NCBI GenBank assembly: GCA_050949645.1
Contig: JBMNGC010000001.1
Location: 1,240,001-1,304,000 of the forward strand
Direction of reading: 5' to 3'
Source of the DNA: RUG369 sp050949645
Lineage (GTDB): Bacteria > Planctomycetota > Planctomycetia > Pirellulales > Thermoguttaceae
DNA: 64,000 nucleotides
A program made the translations under genes and the position numbers. How positions within the stretch are numbered: the first letter of the stretch is position 1; each line of letters starts with the position of its first letter. Positions 50,215-59,762 of this stretch are shown here, piece by piece. The notes under the pieces were generated by a model. That model searched no databases. It worked only from the letters and a program-made list of their open reading frames with translations, and had not been told where the DNA came from.

Positions 50215-52140
50215 TTATTGCGCCCAGACGCCGAAGTTAGCGTCAAATGTCTTTTCAACCTGCGTTCCTACCGTCTTAACGCGAACCTGATTCAACTGGA
50301 CGCCGAGAAGCCGTTCGTCTCGGGAATCGTCGCGAACGTCGCACGGTCTCCATCCAACGCAGCGCACAAAGAGCGTAAGCTCAAAGTCCTGATTGACGTC
50401 GTCAAGCGTCGGCTCGAGGACAAAGGAGACGTTATTGAGACCAGGGTGAAGAGACGCAAGCTTTCGATCCCCGTCAAAGATTCCAACCTTTTCGGAACCC
50501 ACGTCGTCTTTTTCTTGGGAAGACTTCTCGCCTGATTCCAACCCAAGCGCTTCGGGCGGAACATCGAGCTCCATTTCTATTTCGACAGGGCGCAACTCCT
50601 GCGGCAGCGGAAGAAGCACGCGCGATTCGTCGCTTGACCATCGAAACGTCGTTTTCGGAGCCTTTTCCGGACCGTGCCAGTATCTCACAAACCGTGAATC
50701 GCCCCCGTCGCCGATTCGAACGCTATAATTTTCCTTCCCGTCTGGGCAAACTTCAAAGGGATTCGGCTCGTTTGCCGCAGTCTGCAATTTGAGCGGAGAT
50801 TTATCGCCCTCGATCCTGAAACCGCCGGGTGCCTGGTTGCCAACCGCCGTTGTGTGGATCGCGTCTTCTCCGATCAACAAATGAACGCCGCCTTGTTCAA
50901 AAGAACAACCTTGAATTGTCGCGCGTCCTGCGAGAATCGCAATCGCCGGTGCGCTCTCTCTTGTGCGCGTCGACTGAGCCACGTCCCAGTCGACAAACTC
51001 GCATGCATTGAGCGTCAGTCGACCGGTTCGACACCTCGATTCGACGCAAGTCTTGATCGGTCCCCAAAAAGAGCAGTTCGTCAGCATAACGGCGCCGTCG
51101 TTCTCATCGCCGGTCTCAAGACAAACGGAGTCCTCGCTCGTCCAACGACCGACAAATTCGCCGTTCGTTATCAGCAAGCCCTGTTTCTGGGACTGCTCGA
51201 CAAGCACGGCTCGGCGACATGAATCCGCGCCAATTCCAAGAAAATTTCCATTCGTTCCACCGTGACCGTGGTCGCTGAAATAATAACCGCGTCCATAGCC
51301 AAAGCAAAACGTATTGGACACGTAATGCCAGTCGGTGCGCGCAAATTCGAACGCTGTTCCGTTGACATTAATCCACTCGCAGAAAGGATCGTCAGCTTTG
51401 TACGTCACGCCAAAAGGCCAAAAGTGAATATTCTCAATATGTCCGATATCATAGCATTCGTCGACGAAAAGCCCGCGCCAGATCGGATAGCCCGTTACGT
51501 TGCGAACCAAGTGCCGATGAGCAAGAACGAAATTAATGCCTTCGTACGGATTGAGAAGACAGCAGTTTTCAACGACAACGTTGCAGGTCTCCCTCGACGC
51601 AATGCAGGGCGGGTACGGAACCGGCGGAACGTCGCTCGGTTTCCATTCCGGGTAGGTGATAACGAGACCGGAGACGGCGCTGTTCGACCCTTTCAAATTA
51701 ATGAACGGCTCCCCTTCTGGGTTTCCGCGATTGGCATACGTCAAAAGCGTTGTGCCTGTTGGTTTCTCGTCCTTGTTCACAACTGAAGGAGGAACGCGAT
51801 ACGTGCCCTGGAGAGTTACGCCCGCCGGCAGGGTCAGAGTTCCGTCGAACCGAAAGCGGCCGCTCGGAAGTTCGACGACCGCCCCACCAGCTTGACCGGC
51901 GGCTTCAAGAGCGCGATTGAGCGCCGCCGTATTGTCGACGCTTTCGTCGTCGGCAACGACGCCGAAGTCAAGAGCGTTGATTCTGAAGTTATTTGTTGCG
52001 TCTGGAGCAGCTGGACTCGACTTCGCCGTGAGCGGAAAGACGTCTTCTTCCGGAAGATTAGAGCCGAAACAAGGGAAAGCAACGCAAGTCAGCGCCGCAA
52101 AGGCGACGCAACTGAGCAATTTCTTTGTGCTGTTTATCAT
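50215..52140 (-). CDS. Secreted right-handed beta-helix protein (pectate-lyase-3-like)
   Basis: A 641-aa exported protein. After a signal peptide (LSCVAFAALTCVAFPCFG) comes the pectate lyase superfamily opening FRINALDFGVVADDESVDNTAALNRAL with GAVVELPSGRF and LTLPAGVTLQG, as in PF12708 proteins. A parallel beta-helix follows (about 130-440), with repeated short strands such as CNVVVENCCLLNPYEGI and LTNCSFWGP. From about 470 on is a separate beta-rich C-terminal domain, possibly for binding. Such proteins act as polysaccharide lyases or hydrolases, or as adhesins; catalytic residues cannot be assigned with confidence. It starts 38 bases after the Dus gene on the same strand, so the two may share a transcript despite unrelated roles. 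Confidence 0.82.
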   Translation of the reverse strand: MINSTKKLLSCVAFAALTCVAFPCFGSNLPEEDVFPLTAKSSPAAPDATNNFRINALDFGVVADDESVDNTAALNRALEAAGQAGGAVVELPSGRFRFDGTLTLPAGVTLQGTYRVPPSVVNKDEKPTGTTLLTYANRGNPEGEPFINLKGSNSAVSGLVITYPEWKPSDVPPVPYPPCIASRETCNVVVENCCLLNPYEGINFVLAHRHLVRNVTGYPIWRGLFVDECYDIGHIENIHFWPFGVTYKADDPFCEWINVNGTAFEFARTDWHYVSNTFCFGYGRGYYFSDHGHGGTNGNFLGIGADSCRRAVLVEQSQKQGLLITNGEFVGRWTSEDSVCLETGDENDGAVMLTNCSFWGPIKTCVESRCRTGRLTLNACEFVDWDVAQSTRTRESAPAIAILAGRATIQGCSFEQGGVHLLIGEDAIHTTAVGNQAPGGFRIEGDKSPLKLQTAANEPNPFEVCPDGKENYSVRIGDGGDSRFVRYWHGPEKAPKTTFRWSSDESRVLLPLPQELRPVEIEMELDVPPEALGLESGEKSSQEKDDVGSEKVGIFDGDRKLASLHPGLNNVSFVLEPTLDDVNQDFELTLFVRCVGWRPCDVRDDSRDERLLGVQLNQVRVKTVGTQVEKTFDANFGVWAQ

Positions 52141-52178
52141 AATGTTCGCCCATTTCTAAAGTTCTGTTTTCAATCTGT

Positions 52179-53201
52179 TCAATAGAATTCGTCAAGGATT
52201 TCAAACCATCGTTGCGGCGTCTTACAGGCGACAAACTCCATCCGGACTTTTTCTGAATCAGGATGAAGTTTCGAGTACGCTACGCCAAATTTCCGCATGA
52301 CAGTCGTCGCGCGACGGTCGCCGTAAAGCTCGATCACGTCGCGAAAATGCTCGGCGATCACTTGCTTTTGTTCGGCAAGCGTCGGAGGGGGCGGAATCGG
52401 ACGACCTTCCATCGCGGCGCGCGTCTGCTGGAAAAGCCACGGATTGCCAATAACGCCGCGCGCGAGCGCAACGCCGTCGACGCCCGATTCACGCATTCGC
52501 TTAACGACGGTTTCGGCAGAAAACAGATTGCCGCAACCAATCACTGGAACGTTCGGTCGAGCTCTTTTCACCGCGACGAATTCTTTAACTTCGCGAAGAA
52601 AATTCCAATCAGCGACGCCCTGATAACGCTGAACTACCGTTCGTCCGTGAACGGCGACGCCGTCGATTCCTGCATCGATCAAGCCGTCGAGGATTTCCCA
52701 AAATGATTGGCGACTTTCTTCGGAGTCATCAAAGCCGCGTCGTAATTTTACCGTCACAGGGACCTCGTCGGGCAGCGCGTCGCGAACACGACTGGCAATT
52801 TCAAGCGCCTTTTTCGGATCGGAGACGAGGTACCCTCCACGGCTCTTGCCGACAACTTTTTTAACAGGACACGCAAAGTTCAGATCAATGAGTTCAAACC
52901 CGCATTCAAGCAATTTGAACGCAGCGGAAACAAATTCGTCGGAAGAAGAGCCCATGAGCTGAGCGCCCGCCGGACGATCTGAATCCTGGACGTCAAGGTA
53001 GAGCCGCGATTTCGATCTTCTTTTTGAAACGTCGAGAACAAATTGATCAAGCAAGACCTCGCAAAGAGCGAAAGATGCGCCGAATCGCCGAGCAAGGCGT
53101 CGCATCGGCGCATCTGAGTAGCCTGAAAGGGGCGCTTGAAGCAATGGCGCGTCAAAGACTAAGTTTCCGATCTTCAACGCGGGAAAAAGAGGTCCGGACA
53201 T
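52179..53201 (-). CDS. tRNA-dihydrouridine synthase (Dus family, DusB-like)
   Basis: A 340-aa FMN enzyme that reduces uridines in the tRNA D-loop using NADPH. The motif APLSGYSDAPMR opens the TIM barrel, QLMGSS and LNFACPVKKVVGKSRGG (catalytic Cys in ACP) mark the active site, VTVKLRRGFDDS and VHGRTVVQRY the nucleotide region, and IGCGNLFSAETV and ALARGVIGNPWLF the phosphate-binding loop. The KKVVGK segment favours DusB. I start at the ATG at 53201; the frame extends to a TTG at 53222, but the extra residues are not family-like. It lies upstream of the beta-helix gene. Confidence 0.93.
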   Translation of the reverse strand: MSGPLFPALKIGNLVFDAPLLQAPLSGYSDAPMRRLARRFGASFALCEVLLDQFVLDVSKRRSKSRLYLDVQDSDRPAGAQLMGSSSDEFVSAAFKLLECGFELIDLNFACPVKKVVGKSRGGYLVSDPKKALEIASRVRDALPDEVPVTVKLRRGFDDSEESRQSFWEILDGLIDAGIDGVAVHGRTVVQRYQGVADWNFLREVKEFVAVKRARPNVPVIGCGNLFSAETVVKRMRESGVDGVALARGVIGNPWLFQQTRAAMEGRPIPPPPTLAEQKQVIAEHFRDVIELYGDRRATTVMRKFGVAYSKLHPDSEKVRMEFVACKTPQRWFEILDEFY

Positions 53202-53488
53202 CGGAATTTCCAGTCGTGGCAATAAAAATCCAATCTATCGTTAAATCTCAATTAAAGCGCAAGCCCCTCTCGTCCGATACAAAATGAAGAGGCTTATCGC
53301 ATAACCAAGCGGGATAGACGACGCGGCCGTTCGTGTCGACGAAAGCTAAGAGCAGCGCTGTCGCGATTCTATAGAACAACCGCAAGACATGCAAGTCGTC
53401 GCGAAGACGACAGGCGCGCAACGACCGCTTTGACCTTTGTTAGACTATTTCGTCTGGCGACAGACAAACCTGTTGTTAGGGTGGATCA

Positions 53489-55054
53489 ATGAATAAATGG
53501 CGTTTCAGTTTGAAGTACCTTCTGATCGTTGTGATTCTCATGGGAATCTCCGGTCGTTCGCTTGCCGCGACGCCCTCGTTTTTTCAGGGAAAGACTGAAA
53601 AAATCGAAGCAGATCCCAAGAAGGATTATATTCTTAGCGAGTCGGACGGCAATTGGTTCGTGATGGCCAAGAAGTTCTCGGGAGACGCCGCTGCGCTTCA
53701 GGCGAAGCGTCTCGTTTACGAGTTTCGCGCCTCCTATAAGATGAAGGCCTTCGTCTTTGAATACGACCCTGATCAGATGGAAATGGACGCGCTCTCGAAA
53801 AAGCTTGGCAGGACAAAAAAATTCCAATATCAGACGCCCCGCGCGGTTGAGTACGCCGTTCTTGTCGGTGGGTTCCCGACAGGGGAAGACCCAGCGCTTC
53901 AAAAAACTCTTGATAGGATCCGTAAGAGCAATCCTAAGTCTCTTCAAAACGACGCACAGAGCCAGCAGCTGGCCGCACGATTCAAGGAAAGCGCAAAGGG
54001 AGACTCACGATACGCGGGTTACGGCCCTCTCGGAGGCGCCACGCCCGTGCCCAACCCCATGCTTCCCATCGAATATTTTAACCATAAAGGGATCGTTGAT
54101 CCATTTATTGCGAAGCTCAATTCCGATAGCAAATACAGTCTGCTCAACAACAAAAAGATGTACACCGTTCGTATCGCAACCTTTTCAGGCGACACGAGCA
54201 TGAAAAAAACTTCCGATAATTTCGACGAGCTCAACTCTCGTCTCCAGTACGCCGGCATGCGCGCCGCGGCGTTTTGTGAAGCGCTTCGAAACGAAGGGGT
54301 CGAGGCCTGGGAATTCCATGATCGAGACTGTAGCTTTGTAACTGTTGGAAGTTTCGACGAGTATGGCAAGCTTATGGCAGACGGACGTACCGAGCTCAAT
54401 CCACAGATCGCCAAAATCATTAAAAAATACGGAGGAACCCTGGCCAACACCGGGTCCAACCTCAGCTATAACGCCTATACCGTTGAGATCGACATGCCCG
54501 ATCCTTCGACCAAATCGAAGGTCAGACGCATACAAGTCGCCTGCGACCTCAGGCCGATCATCATCGTCGTGCCGCAACGTTCCGGGGAAGAAAACGTTAG
54601 GAAGATTGCGCTTGCTCAGAAACAGATGAATCTCGCTCGGGAAAGGCGGGAGGAAAGAACGGCGGCGCTTTCGCTTGAAGAAGCGGCTAGAGACCTCGAC
54701 GGCGTCAACGCATTTGCCAGCGCTAACGGCAAGGCGCTCACCGAACAAGAATACCGCGCGTGGGTCGCCAGCCAGATGCAAGTTCAACGTTCCCCTAACG
54801 CCCCGGCGGCGTCGAACGTCGCTCAGGCCCAAGTCGGAGCGCAAACGGCCGCTCGAGCAGCTGCCAACGCGCCCTACGCTGCCAACGCTAATGCAAGCCG
54901 CGCCGCCGCGCCTCAGAGCGCTCCTGTAAACGCGCAGGTTCAGCAGCGTCAACGAGAGGTCGCCGCAGCGCCAAGAAGTCAAGCGCCGCGTGTTTACGCA
55001 ACCCCGCCCCAACAGGCTAAAACCGCTCAACGCGACGCTGCCCCAACCTACTGA
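53489..55054 (+). CDS. Exported protein of unknown function with Ala/Gln-rich tail
   Basis: A 521-aa exported protein I do not recognise. A signal peptide (YLLIVVILMGISGRSLAA) is followed by a region (about 45-125) with NWFVMAKKFSGDAAALQAKRLVYEF, and a second stretch (about 230-300) with MYTVRIATFSG and CSFVTVGSFDEYG, both resembling the short alpha/beta pattern of SPOR-type domains, though I cannot establish the family. Residues 375-410 are a charged helix. The last 100 residues are Ala/Gln/Pro-rich and low in complexity. The ribosome site is AGGGTGG. The gene is monocistronic, closed by a strong terminator. It may act at the envelope; the location is inferred from the signal peptide. Confidence 0.75.
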   Translation: MNKWRFSLKYLLIVVILMGISGRSLAATPSFFQGKTEKIEADPKKDYILSESDGNWFVMAKKFSGDAAALQAKRLVYEFRASYKMKAFVFEYDPDQMEMDALSKKLGRTKKFQYQTPRAVEYAVLVGGFPTGEDPALQKTLDRIRKSNPKSLQNDAQSQQLAARFKESAKGDSRYAGYGPLGGATPVPNPMLPIEYFNHKGIVDPFIAKLNSDSKYSLLNNKKMYTVRIATFSGDTSMKKTSDNFDELNSRLQYAGMRAAAFCEALRNEGVEAWEFHDRDCSFVTVGSFDEYGKLMADGRTELNPQIAKIIKKYGGTLANTGSNLSYNAYTVEIDMPDPSTKSKVRRIQVACDLRPIIIVVPQRSGEENVRKIALAQKQMNLARERREERTAALSLEEAARDLDGVNAFASANGKALTEQEYRAWVASQMQVQRSPNAPAASNVAQAQVGAQTAARAAANAPYAANANASRAAAPQSAPVNAQVQQRQREVAAAPRSQAPRVYATPPQQAKTAQRDAAPTY

Positions 55055-55097
55055 TCGATACAAAAGGACGTCTGCCGCAAACTGACGTCTGATTACC

Positions 55098-55150
55098 GGG
55101 GAGCCGAAGGAGAATAATTGTCCCTGTCCTTCTTCGGCTCCCCGACTTTT
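55098..55150 (+). terminator. Terminator of the Ala/Gln-rich protein gene
   Basis: GGGGAGCCGAAG pairs with CTTCGGCTCCCC around a 22-base loop; a short T-run follows (GACTTTT). Confidence 0.8.
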
Positions 55151-55631
55151 ATTCATGGAAATATGACAACAGCGCTTGTTTTCAGGACGCCATGCAGTAT
55201 CATGATGTCTATCCTCATGGAGCGCGCAATGGCTCTAACTACCGGGGGGTCGTTAAAATTTGCCCGATCGGTTGTTCGTAATAACCAAAGAGAGGCTTCG
55301 TCGCACAACGTCCTGCCGGACTTCGTTCCTTTCGAACGTTTCGTCTCAGGTCGTAAGCGTCGTGCTTCCCGGACAGCCAATTTTTTGATTAAAGGGCTTC
55401 CCACGAAAGAGCCACGCGTTCCATGAGTTTTTTTTTCTGCCGCGCCGTTCCCTGAGATTGCGCTTCTGGTTCGTGGTCGGAGCCTTGCTGTGTTTTTCTC
55501 CGAAGAGGTTCGGTTTGGGATCATAATCCTCATGTCAGCGCTTGATCAAAGGCGACAATTTGCGACAATATGCGGCGCCCTTCTGACTACTAAACGACTC
55601 TAGTACGTTGTTCCCGACCAAAGGTTCAAAA
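55151..55631 (+). other. Intergenic region upstream of the YgiQ-like gene
   Basis: About 480 bases without a supported gene. A minus-strand frame of 126 codons (55153-55533) has no family resemblance and is Arg/Lys-rich in a way typical of antisense frames, so I do not call it. No clear promoter was identified. Confidence 0.5.
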
Positions 55632-58232
55632 ATGCCCCTCCCCAATCCATCCCCTAATCTTTTCGACGATCCCAATCGCGCTTCTCGTCCCACGTATAAT
55701 TATTCAGATCCGCTTCCCATGACTCTTGAAGAAATGAAAGAACGCGGATGGGAACAGGTTGACGTCGTGTTCATAACTGGCGACGCTTACGTCGATTCCC
55801 CCAGCTTCGCCAATGGACTCCTCGCGCGATTGCTCGAAGCAGACGGATTTTCTGTCGCCGTCCTGAGTCAGCCGGACTGGCATTCGGTCGACGACTTCCG
55901 AAAACTTGGTCGGCCCAAACTAGCGTTTTGCGTTAGCGCGGGCAATATGGACTCGATGCTCAACCACTACACGGCCAATCGCAAGGTGCGCAACGACGAC
56001 GCTTACACCGCCGGCGGCAAAATCGGACGCCGCCCCGACCGCGCGACGCTTTCATACTGCCAGCGCGCTCGCGAAGCGTTTCCTGGAGTCCCAATCCTTA
56101 CAGGAGGGATTGAAGCAAGCCTTAGACGTATCGCGCATTACGATTATTGGAGCGATCGCGTTCGCTGCTCGATACTCCACAGCGCAAAAGCCGACCTCCT
56201 TCTCTATGGTATGGGAGAACGACCGCTCCTGGAAGTTATGCGTCGCCTTAGCGCCGGCGAGGACGTCCGTTCGATTCGCGATGTTCGCGGTACGGTCTAT
56301 CCGCTTGGTAGAACAGAGGATTTGCTAGAAGAATCGGATACGGTCGCGCATCTTCCTAGTTTCGAAGAGGTAACCGGAACCGATCTCCTTCCCACGCAAG
56401 CGCTGAAGATCAACGGACTGAAGGAAGAGCTCGACGAGATCAACAAAACGCTCGCCAACGATAAAAAGACGCACGAACTCGACGACCAGACCAGGGCCTC
56501 CCTCTTGCGCCAGACGGAGGGGATTGAAAGAAAGATCGAGAGAATTCGAGTCGAAAATGTCAGACTTTCGAAGCGCAACTTCGTCAAAATGACACAAATC
56601 GCGTTCGAAAATCTCAACCCATACAGCGCTAAGACTTTACTGCAAGAATGCGCTGAAGAAGCGATCGTTGTCAACCCACCGGCCTATCCACTTTCTGAAG
56701 AAGAAATGGACGCAGTCTACGCGCTTCCCTTTACGCGAAAAGCGCATCCCTCGTATACAGAGCCAATCCCAGCGGTCGAGATCGTCAGCTCTACTGTTCA
56801 AACGCATCGCGGATGCTTTGGCGGCTGCACGTTCTGCGCTATTACCGCTCATCAAGGCAAGTTTATTCAGAACCGTAGCGAAAACGCGATTGTCAGCGAG
56901 ATCAAAAATCTCGTGGAATCTCCTGACGGTAACCGCGTGATCAGCGACCTCAACGCTCCGACCGCTAATATGTATCGACTCGGCGGAAAGAACTTTGAAA
57001 TCTGTAAGCAGTGCAGAAAAATCTCTTGCCTTTGTCCTGAAATTTGCCCGAATCTCGACGTCGATCAAACGCCATATGTCGAACTCCTCAGAAAGGTTCG
57101 CACGGTCGAGGGGGTTACACAGGCTTTTATAGCTTCTGGTGTTCGGACAGATCTTGCCGTCCTCTGCCCCTCTTTCGTCGCTGAGCTTGCCGCTCACCAC
57201 ACCGGCGGCCATCTTAAGACGGCGCCCGAGCACGTTGACAATAACGTCCTTAGACTGATGAATAAGCCTCCGATTGAAAATCACGAGGAATTCTGCAACC
57301 TCTTTGAAGAGGAATCACGGAAGGCTGGCAAGGAGCAGTACACTGTTCCCTACTTGATCTCCGGCTTCCCTGGATCAACGATCAAATCGATGGTCGACGT
57401 CGCCGTCTATCTCAAAAAACATGATTTACGTCCCGAACAAGTTCAGGATTTTATCCCCGCGCCCTTTCAGCTTGCAACTTGCACCTATTACACCGGTATC
57501 GACCCCGTGACTGAGGAGCAGGTTTACGTTCCTAAAAGATTGCGTGAACGTCGTTTGCAACGCGCGCTCCTTCTCTACTATAACCCCGCCTTCTACCGCG
57601 ACGTTAAGAGCGCGCTTAAAGAAGCCGGACGTGAAGATCTTATCGGAAATGGTCCTGACTGCCTTATTCCGCCCTATCTTCCCAAACCATATACGATGGG
57701 ACGTTCTTCGAGAATCAAATACCTCAAGCGCCGAACAGAAAGGGAAAACGAAGCCAAGAGAAAACGTCGAGAAGAATATAGAAGCCTCGAACAGAATGAA
57801 CGACGTCCTTCCGATAAAGGAAAACGTCGCGGGCGCACGGGCGGTGGAACTGGCGGATATCGTTCCTCGGCTAAAGCGTACGGTCGCGGCGGCGAGCGCT
57901 CTTTCAAATCTGCGAGGTCCAACAAACCCTTCGGCGACAGGAACCGCGGGTTCGATTTGGAAGGAGACGCCGGCTCCGCCGACAACAAAGGAAAGTTCCG
58001 TCGCCGCGACAGAAGCGAAGATGGGGAATTCCAGCGTTCTGACGGCGGCTTCCGGAGCAAAAAATATTCCAAATTTGGCGGTAAAGGCAAGACTCGTGGC
58101 GGAAAGTTCTCCGATGCTTCCAAGGGTAAACGCGACTCAAAACAATGGAATAAAAACGATTCCCGTCGCTCTCCTAAGACAAATGGAGGCGCTCGGAAGG
58201 GCTCAGGAAACTCTGATTCCAAGGACGAATGA
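55632..58232 (+). CDS. YgiQ-family radical SAM protein with long basic tail
   Basis: An 866-aa radical SAM enzyme of the YgiQ group, whose reaction is unknown. The N-terminal part has RGWEQVDVVFITGDAYVDSP and SAGNMDSMLNHYT, as in the family. The iron-sulfur cluster Cys are at 395, 399 and 402 (CFGGCTFC). Further hallmarks are DLNAPTANMYR, HLKTAPEHVD and VQDFIPAPFQLATCTYYTG. Start chosen at the ATG at 55632 with AAAGG seven bases ahead, not the TTG at 55608. After about residue 690 comes a tail of some 170 residues rich in Arg, Lys, Gly and Ser, with RG-type and FRSK-type repeats, which could bind nucleic acid. Such tails are variable in the family. Followed by a strong terminator. Confidence 0.92.
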   Translation: MPLPNPSPNLFDDPNRASRPTYNYSDPLPMTLEEMKERGWEQVDVVFITGDAYVDSPSFANGLLARLLEADGFSVAVLSQPDWHSVDDFRKLGRPKLAFCVSAGNMDSMLNHYTANRKVRNDDAYTAGGKIGRRPDRATLSYCQRAREAFPGVPILTGGIEASLRRIAHYDYWSDRVRCSILHSAKADLLLYGMGERPLLEVMRRLSAGEDVRSIRDVRGTVYPLGRTEDLLEESDTVAHLPSFEEVTGTDLLPTQALKINGLKEELDEINKTLANDKKTHELDDQTRASLLRQTEGIERKIERIRVENVRLSKRNFVKMTQIAFENLNPYSAKTLLQECAEEAIVVNPPAYPLSEEEMDAVYALPFTRKAHPSYTEPIPAVEIVSSTVQTHRGCFGGCTFCAITAHQGKFIQNRSENAIVSEIKNLVESPDGNRVISDLNAPTANMYRLGGKNFEICKQCRKISCLCPEICPNLDVDQTPYVELLRKVRTVEGVTQAFIASGVRTDLAVLCPSFVAELAAHHTGGHLKTAPEHVDNNVLRLMNKPPIENHEEFCNLFEEESRKAGKEQYTVPYLISGFPGSTIKSMVDVAVYLKKHDLRPEQVQDFIPAPFQLATCTYYTGIDPVTEEQVYVPKRLRERRLQRALLLYYNPAFYRDVKSALKEAGREDLIGNGPDCLIPPYLPKPYTMGRSSRIKYLKRRTERENEAKRKRREEYRSLEQNERRPSDKGKRRGRTGGGTGGYRSSAKAYGRGGERSFKSARSNKPFGDRNRGFDLEGDAGSADNKGKFRRRDRSEDGEFQRSDGGFRSKKYSKFGGKGKTRGGKFSDASKGKRDSKQWNKNDSRRSPKTNGGARKGSGNSDSKDE

Positions 58233-58269
58233 GTTGATCTGTTCCAATTTGCGCAAAATCCAGGGCGCT

Positions 58270-58307
58270 AAAGAACGTCGACACGACAAGGTCGACGTTC
58301 TTTTTTT
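58270..58307 (+). terminator. Terminator of the YgiQ-like gene
   Basis: AAAGAACGTCGAC pairs perfectly with GTCGACGTTCTTT (8-base loop), running into a T-run. Confidence 0.95.
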
Positions 58308-58526
58308 CTACCAGACGTCCCACGCCCTTCGATTTCTTTCGAAATTTGCTTGTAAAAAATGAAAACTATCGCGAAGGATAGATTTTTGGCCAGTTATCCG
58401 CTATACTAACCGCAGTGGTCGTAGCGCCGTTGGCGCTTCCCGACGTCCGCTATTTTGAATCGTCGATTCGCGTCGTCAAAGGCGCCGGAGCGACAACCGC
58501 CATTAAGAAAGAAGGAAGGTCGTCCC

Positions 58527-59570
58527 GTGCAAAGATCTTTTGTTTTACTCAAGCTTGCGCTGAGTTTCGCCGTACTCGGCGTTGCTGCCCTATCGTCCCT
58601 GAACGCGTCTGCAAAAGAACCTGTTAAGATTATCTATGACACCGACATGGGCAACGACATAGACGACGTCTTCGCGTTGACCATGCTCAATAATTTGGAA
58701 AAACGCGGCGAAGTCGAGTTGTTGGCTATCACGCTTACGAAGGATAACAAATACGCTGCGCCCTACTGCCAGATGATCAATTTGTTCTATCAGAATCCAA
58801 ACGTTCCTATCGGCGCGGTCAAGGAAAGCGGCGTCACTGCGGATGATGGTAAATTCCTTCGTCAGTCTCTTGAATTGAAGGATGAAGAGGGCAACCCGGC
58901 GTTTCCATTCTTCAATTATGATGCAGACGAGACGGAATACTACGAGGCGACTGCTCTTCTACGCAAAACGCTCGCCTCGCAGGAGGATGGTTCAGTCGTC
59001 ATCACTCAGGTTGGTTTTTCCACGAATCTCGCGCGACTCTTGGACTCCCCTGCCGACGAATATTCTCCCCTTACCGGTCGCGAACTCGCTGCCAAGAAAG
59101 TAAAGTATCTTGTTCCGATGGCCGGCAATTTTGTCGAAAAGCACCAGGAATTCAACGTAATCTGCGACGTCCCGTCTGCGCGAAAACTTTTCGCCGAATG
59201 GCCTACTGATATCTACTGTTCCGGCTTTGAAGTAGGTCGAGAAATCACGATATCTGGCGTCACGATGCTCAACGATTATGACTACGTCAAGTATCATCCT
59301 GTCAAAGAAGCCTATAAATTCTATCGCGGACTTGATCCTGACGCCCAACAGTGTACGTGGGATCTGACGACGATTCTTTTCGCCGCGCGTCCAGATCGAG
59401 GATATTTTGATTTTTCCGAGCCCGGTACCATCGTTATTGACGAAGAAGGCTACTCGACCTTCGAGCCCCAGGCCGACGGAAAAGCAAGGCTTTTCAAGGT
59501 TAATCGCGAGCAGATCATCCGTGTTTCAGAGGCCTTCGAATGGCTTTGCAGCGAACGTCTCTTGAACTGA
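58527..59570 (+). CDS. Exported nucleoside hydrolase (IUNH family)
   Basis: A 347-aa member of the inosine-uridine nucleoside N-ribohydrolase family, which splits the glycosidic bond of nucleosides. The calcium-binding motif DTDMGNDIDD lies at residues 38-47, followed by LLAITLTKDNKYA and VITQVGFSTNLARLL, where the Asp-bearing second site is expected, and late TWDLTTILFA. A signal peptide (LLKLALSFAVLGVAALSSLNASA) makes it exported. The start is a GTG at 58527 with AAGGAAGG seven bases ahead. The relatives in planctomycetes are often secreted and near carbohydrate genes; the substrate might be another ribosyl compound. It lies upstream of the DUF1080 lipoprotein, separated by a terminator. 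Confidence 0.88.
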   Translation: MQRSFVLLKLALSFAVLGVAALSSLNASAKEPVKIIYDTDMGNDIDDVFALTMLNNLEKRGEVELLAITLTKDNKYAAPYCQMINLFYQNPNVPIGAVKESGVTADDGKFLRQSLELKDEEGNPAFPFFNYDADETEYYEATALLRKTLASQEDGSVVITQVGFSTNLARLLDSPADEYSPLTGRELAAKKVKYLVPMAGNFVEKHQEFNVICDVPSARKLFAEWPTDIYCSGFEVGREITISGVTMLNDYDYVKYHPVKEAYKFYRGLDPDAQQCTWDLTTILFAARPDRGYFDFSEPGTIVIDEEGYSTFEPQADGKARLFKVNREQIIRVSEAFEWLCSERLLN

Positions 59571-59692
59571 GTCAGAAACCGTTGCGAATGCGCCGCAGAA
59601 TCTAAGCGCAGAAAGTTACGGAAGTGAAAACAAAAGTCGTAGCTGATCTCTTTTCCGCAACGACTTGCGTTAACGTCAACGACTGAGGAACA

Positions 59693-59725
59693 AGGCGGAG
59701 CGTTTTGGCGTTCCGCCTTTTCTTT
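59693..59725 (+). terminator. Terminator of the nucleoside hydrolase gene
   Basis: AAGGCGGAGCG pairs with CGTTCCGCCTT (one G-T pair, 6-base loop), followed by TTTTCTTT. Confidence 0.9.
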
Positions 59726-59762
59726 AGTTCCAACTTTTATCACAGGCAAGCCGTTAAATATT

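Noticed and set aside
55153..55533. A 126-codon minus-strand frame
   Set aside because: Highly Arg-rich, without ribosome site or homology; typical of antisense or chance frames.
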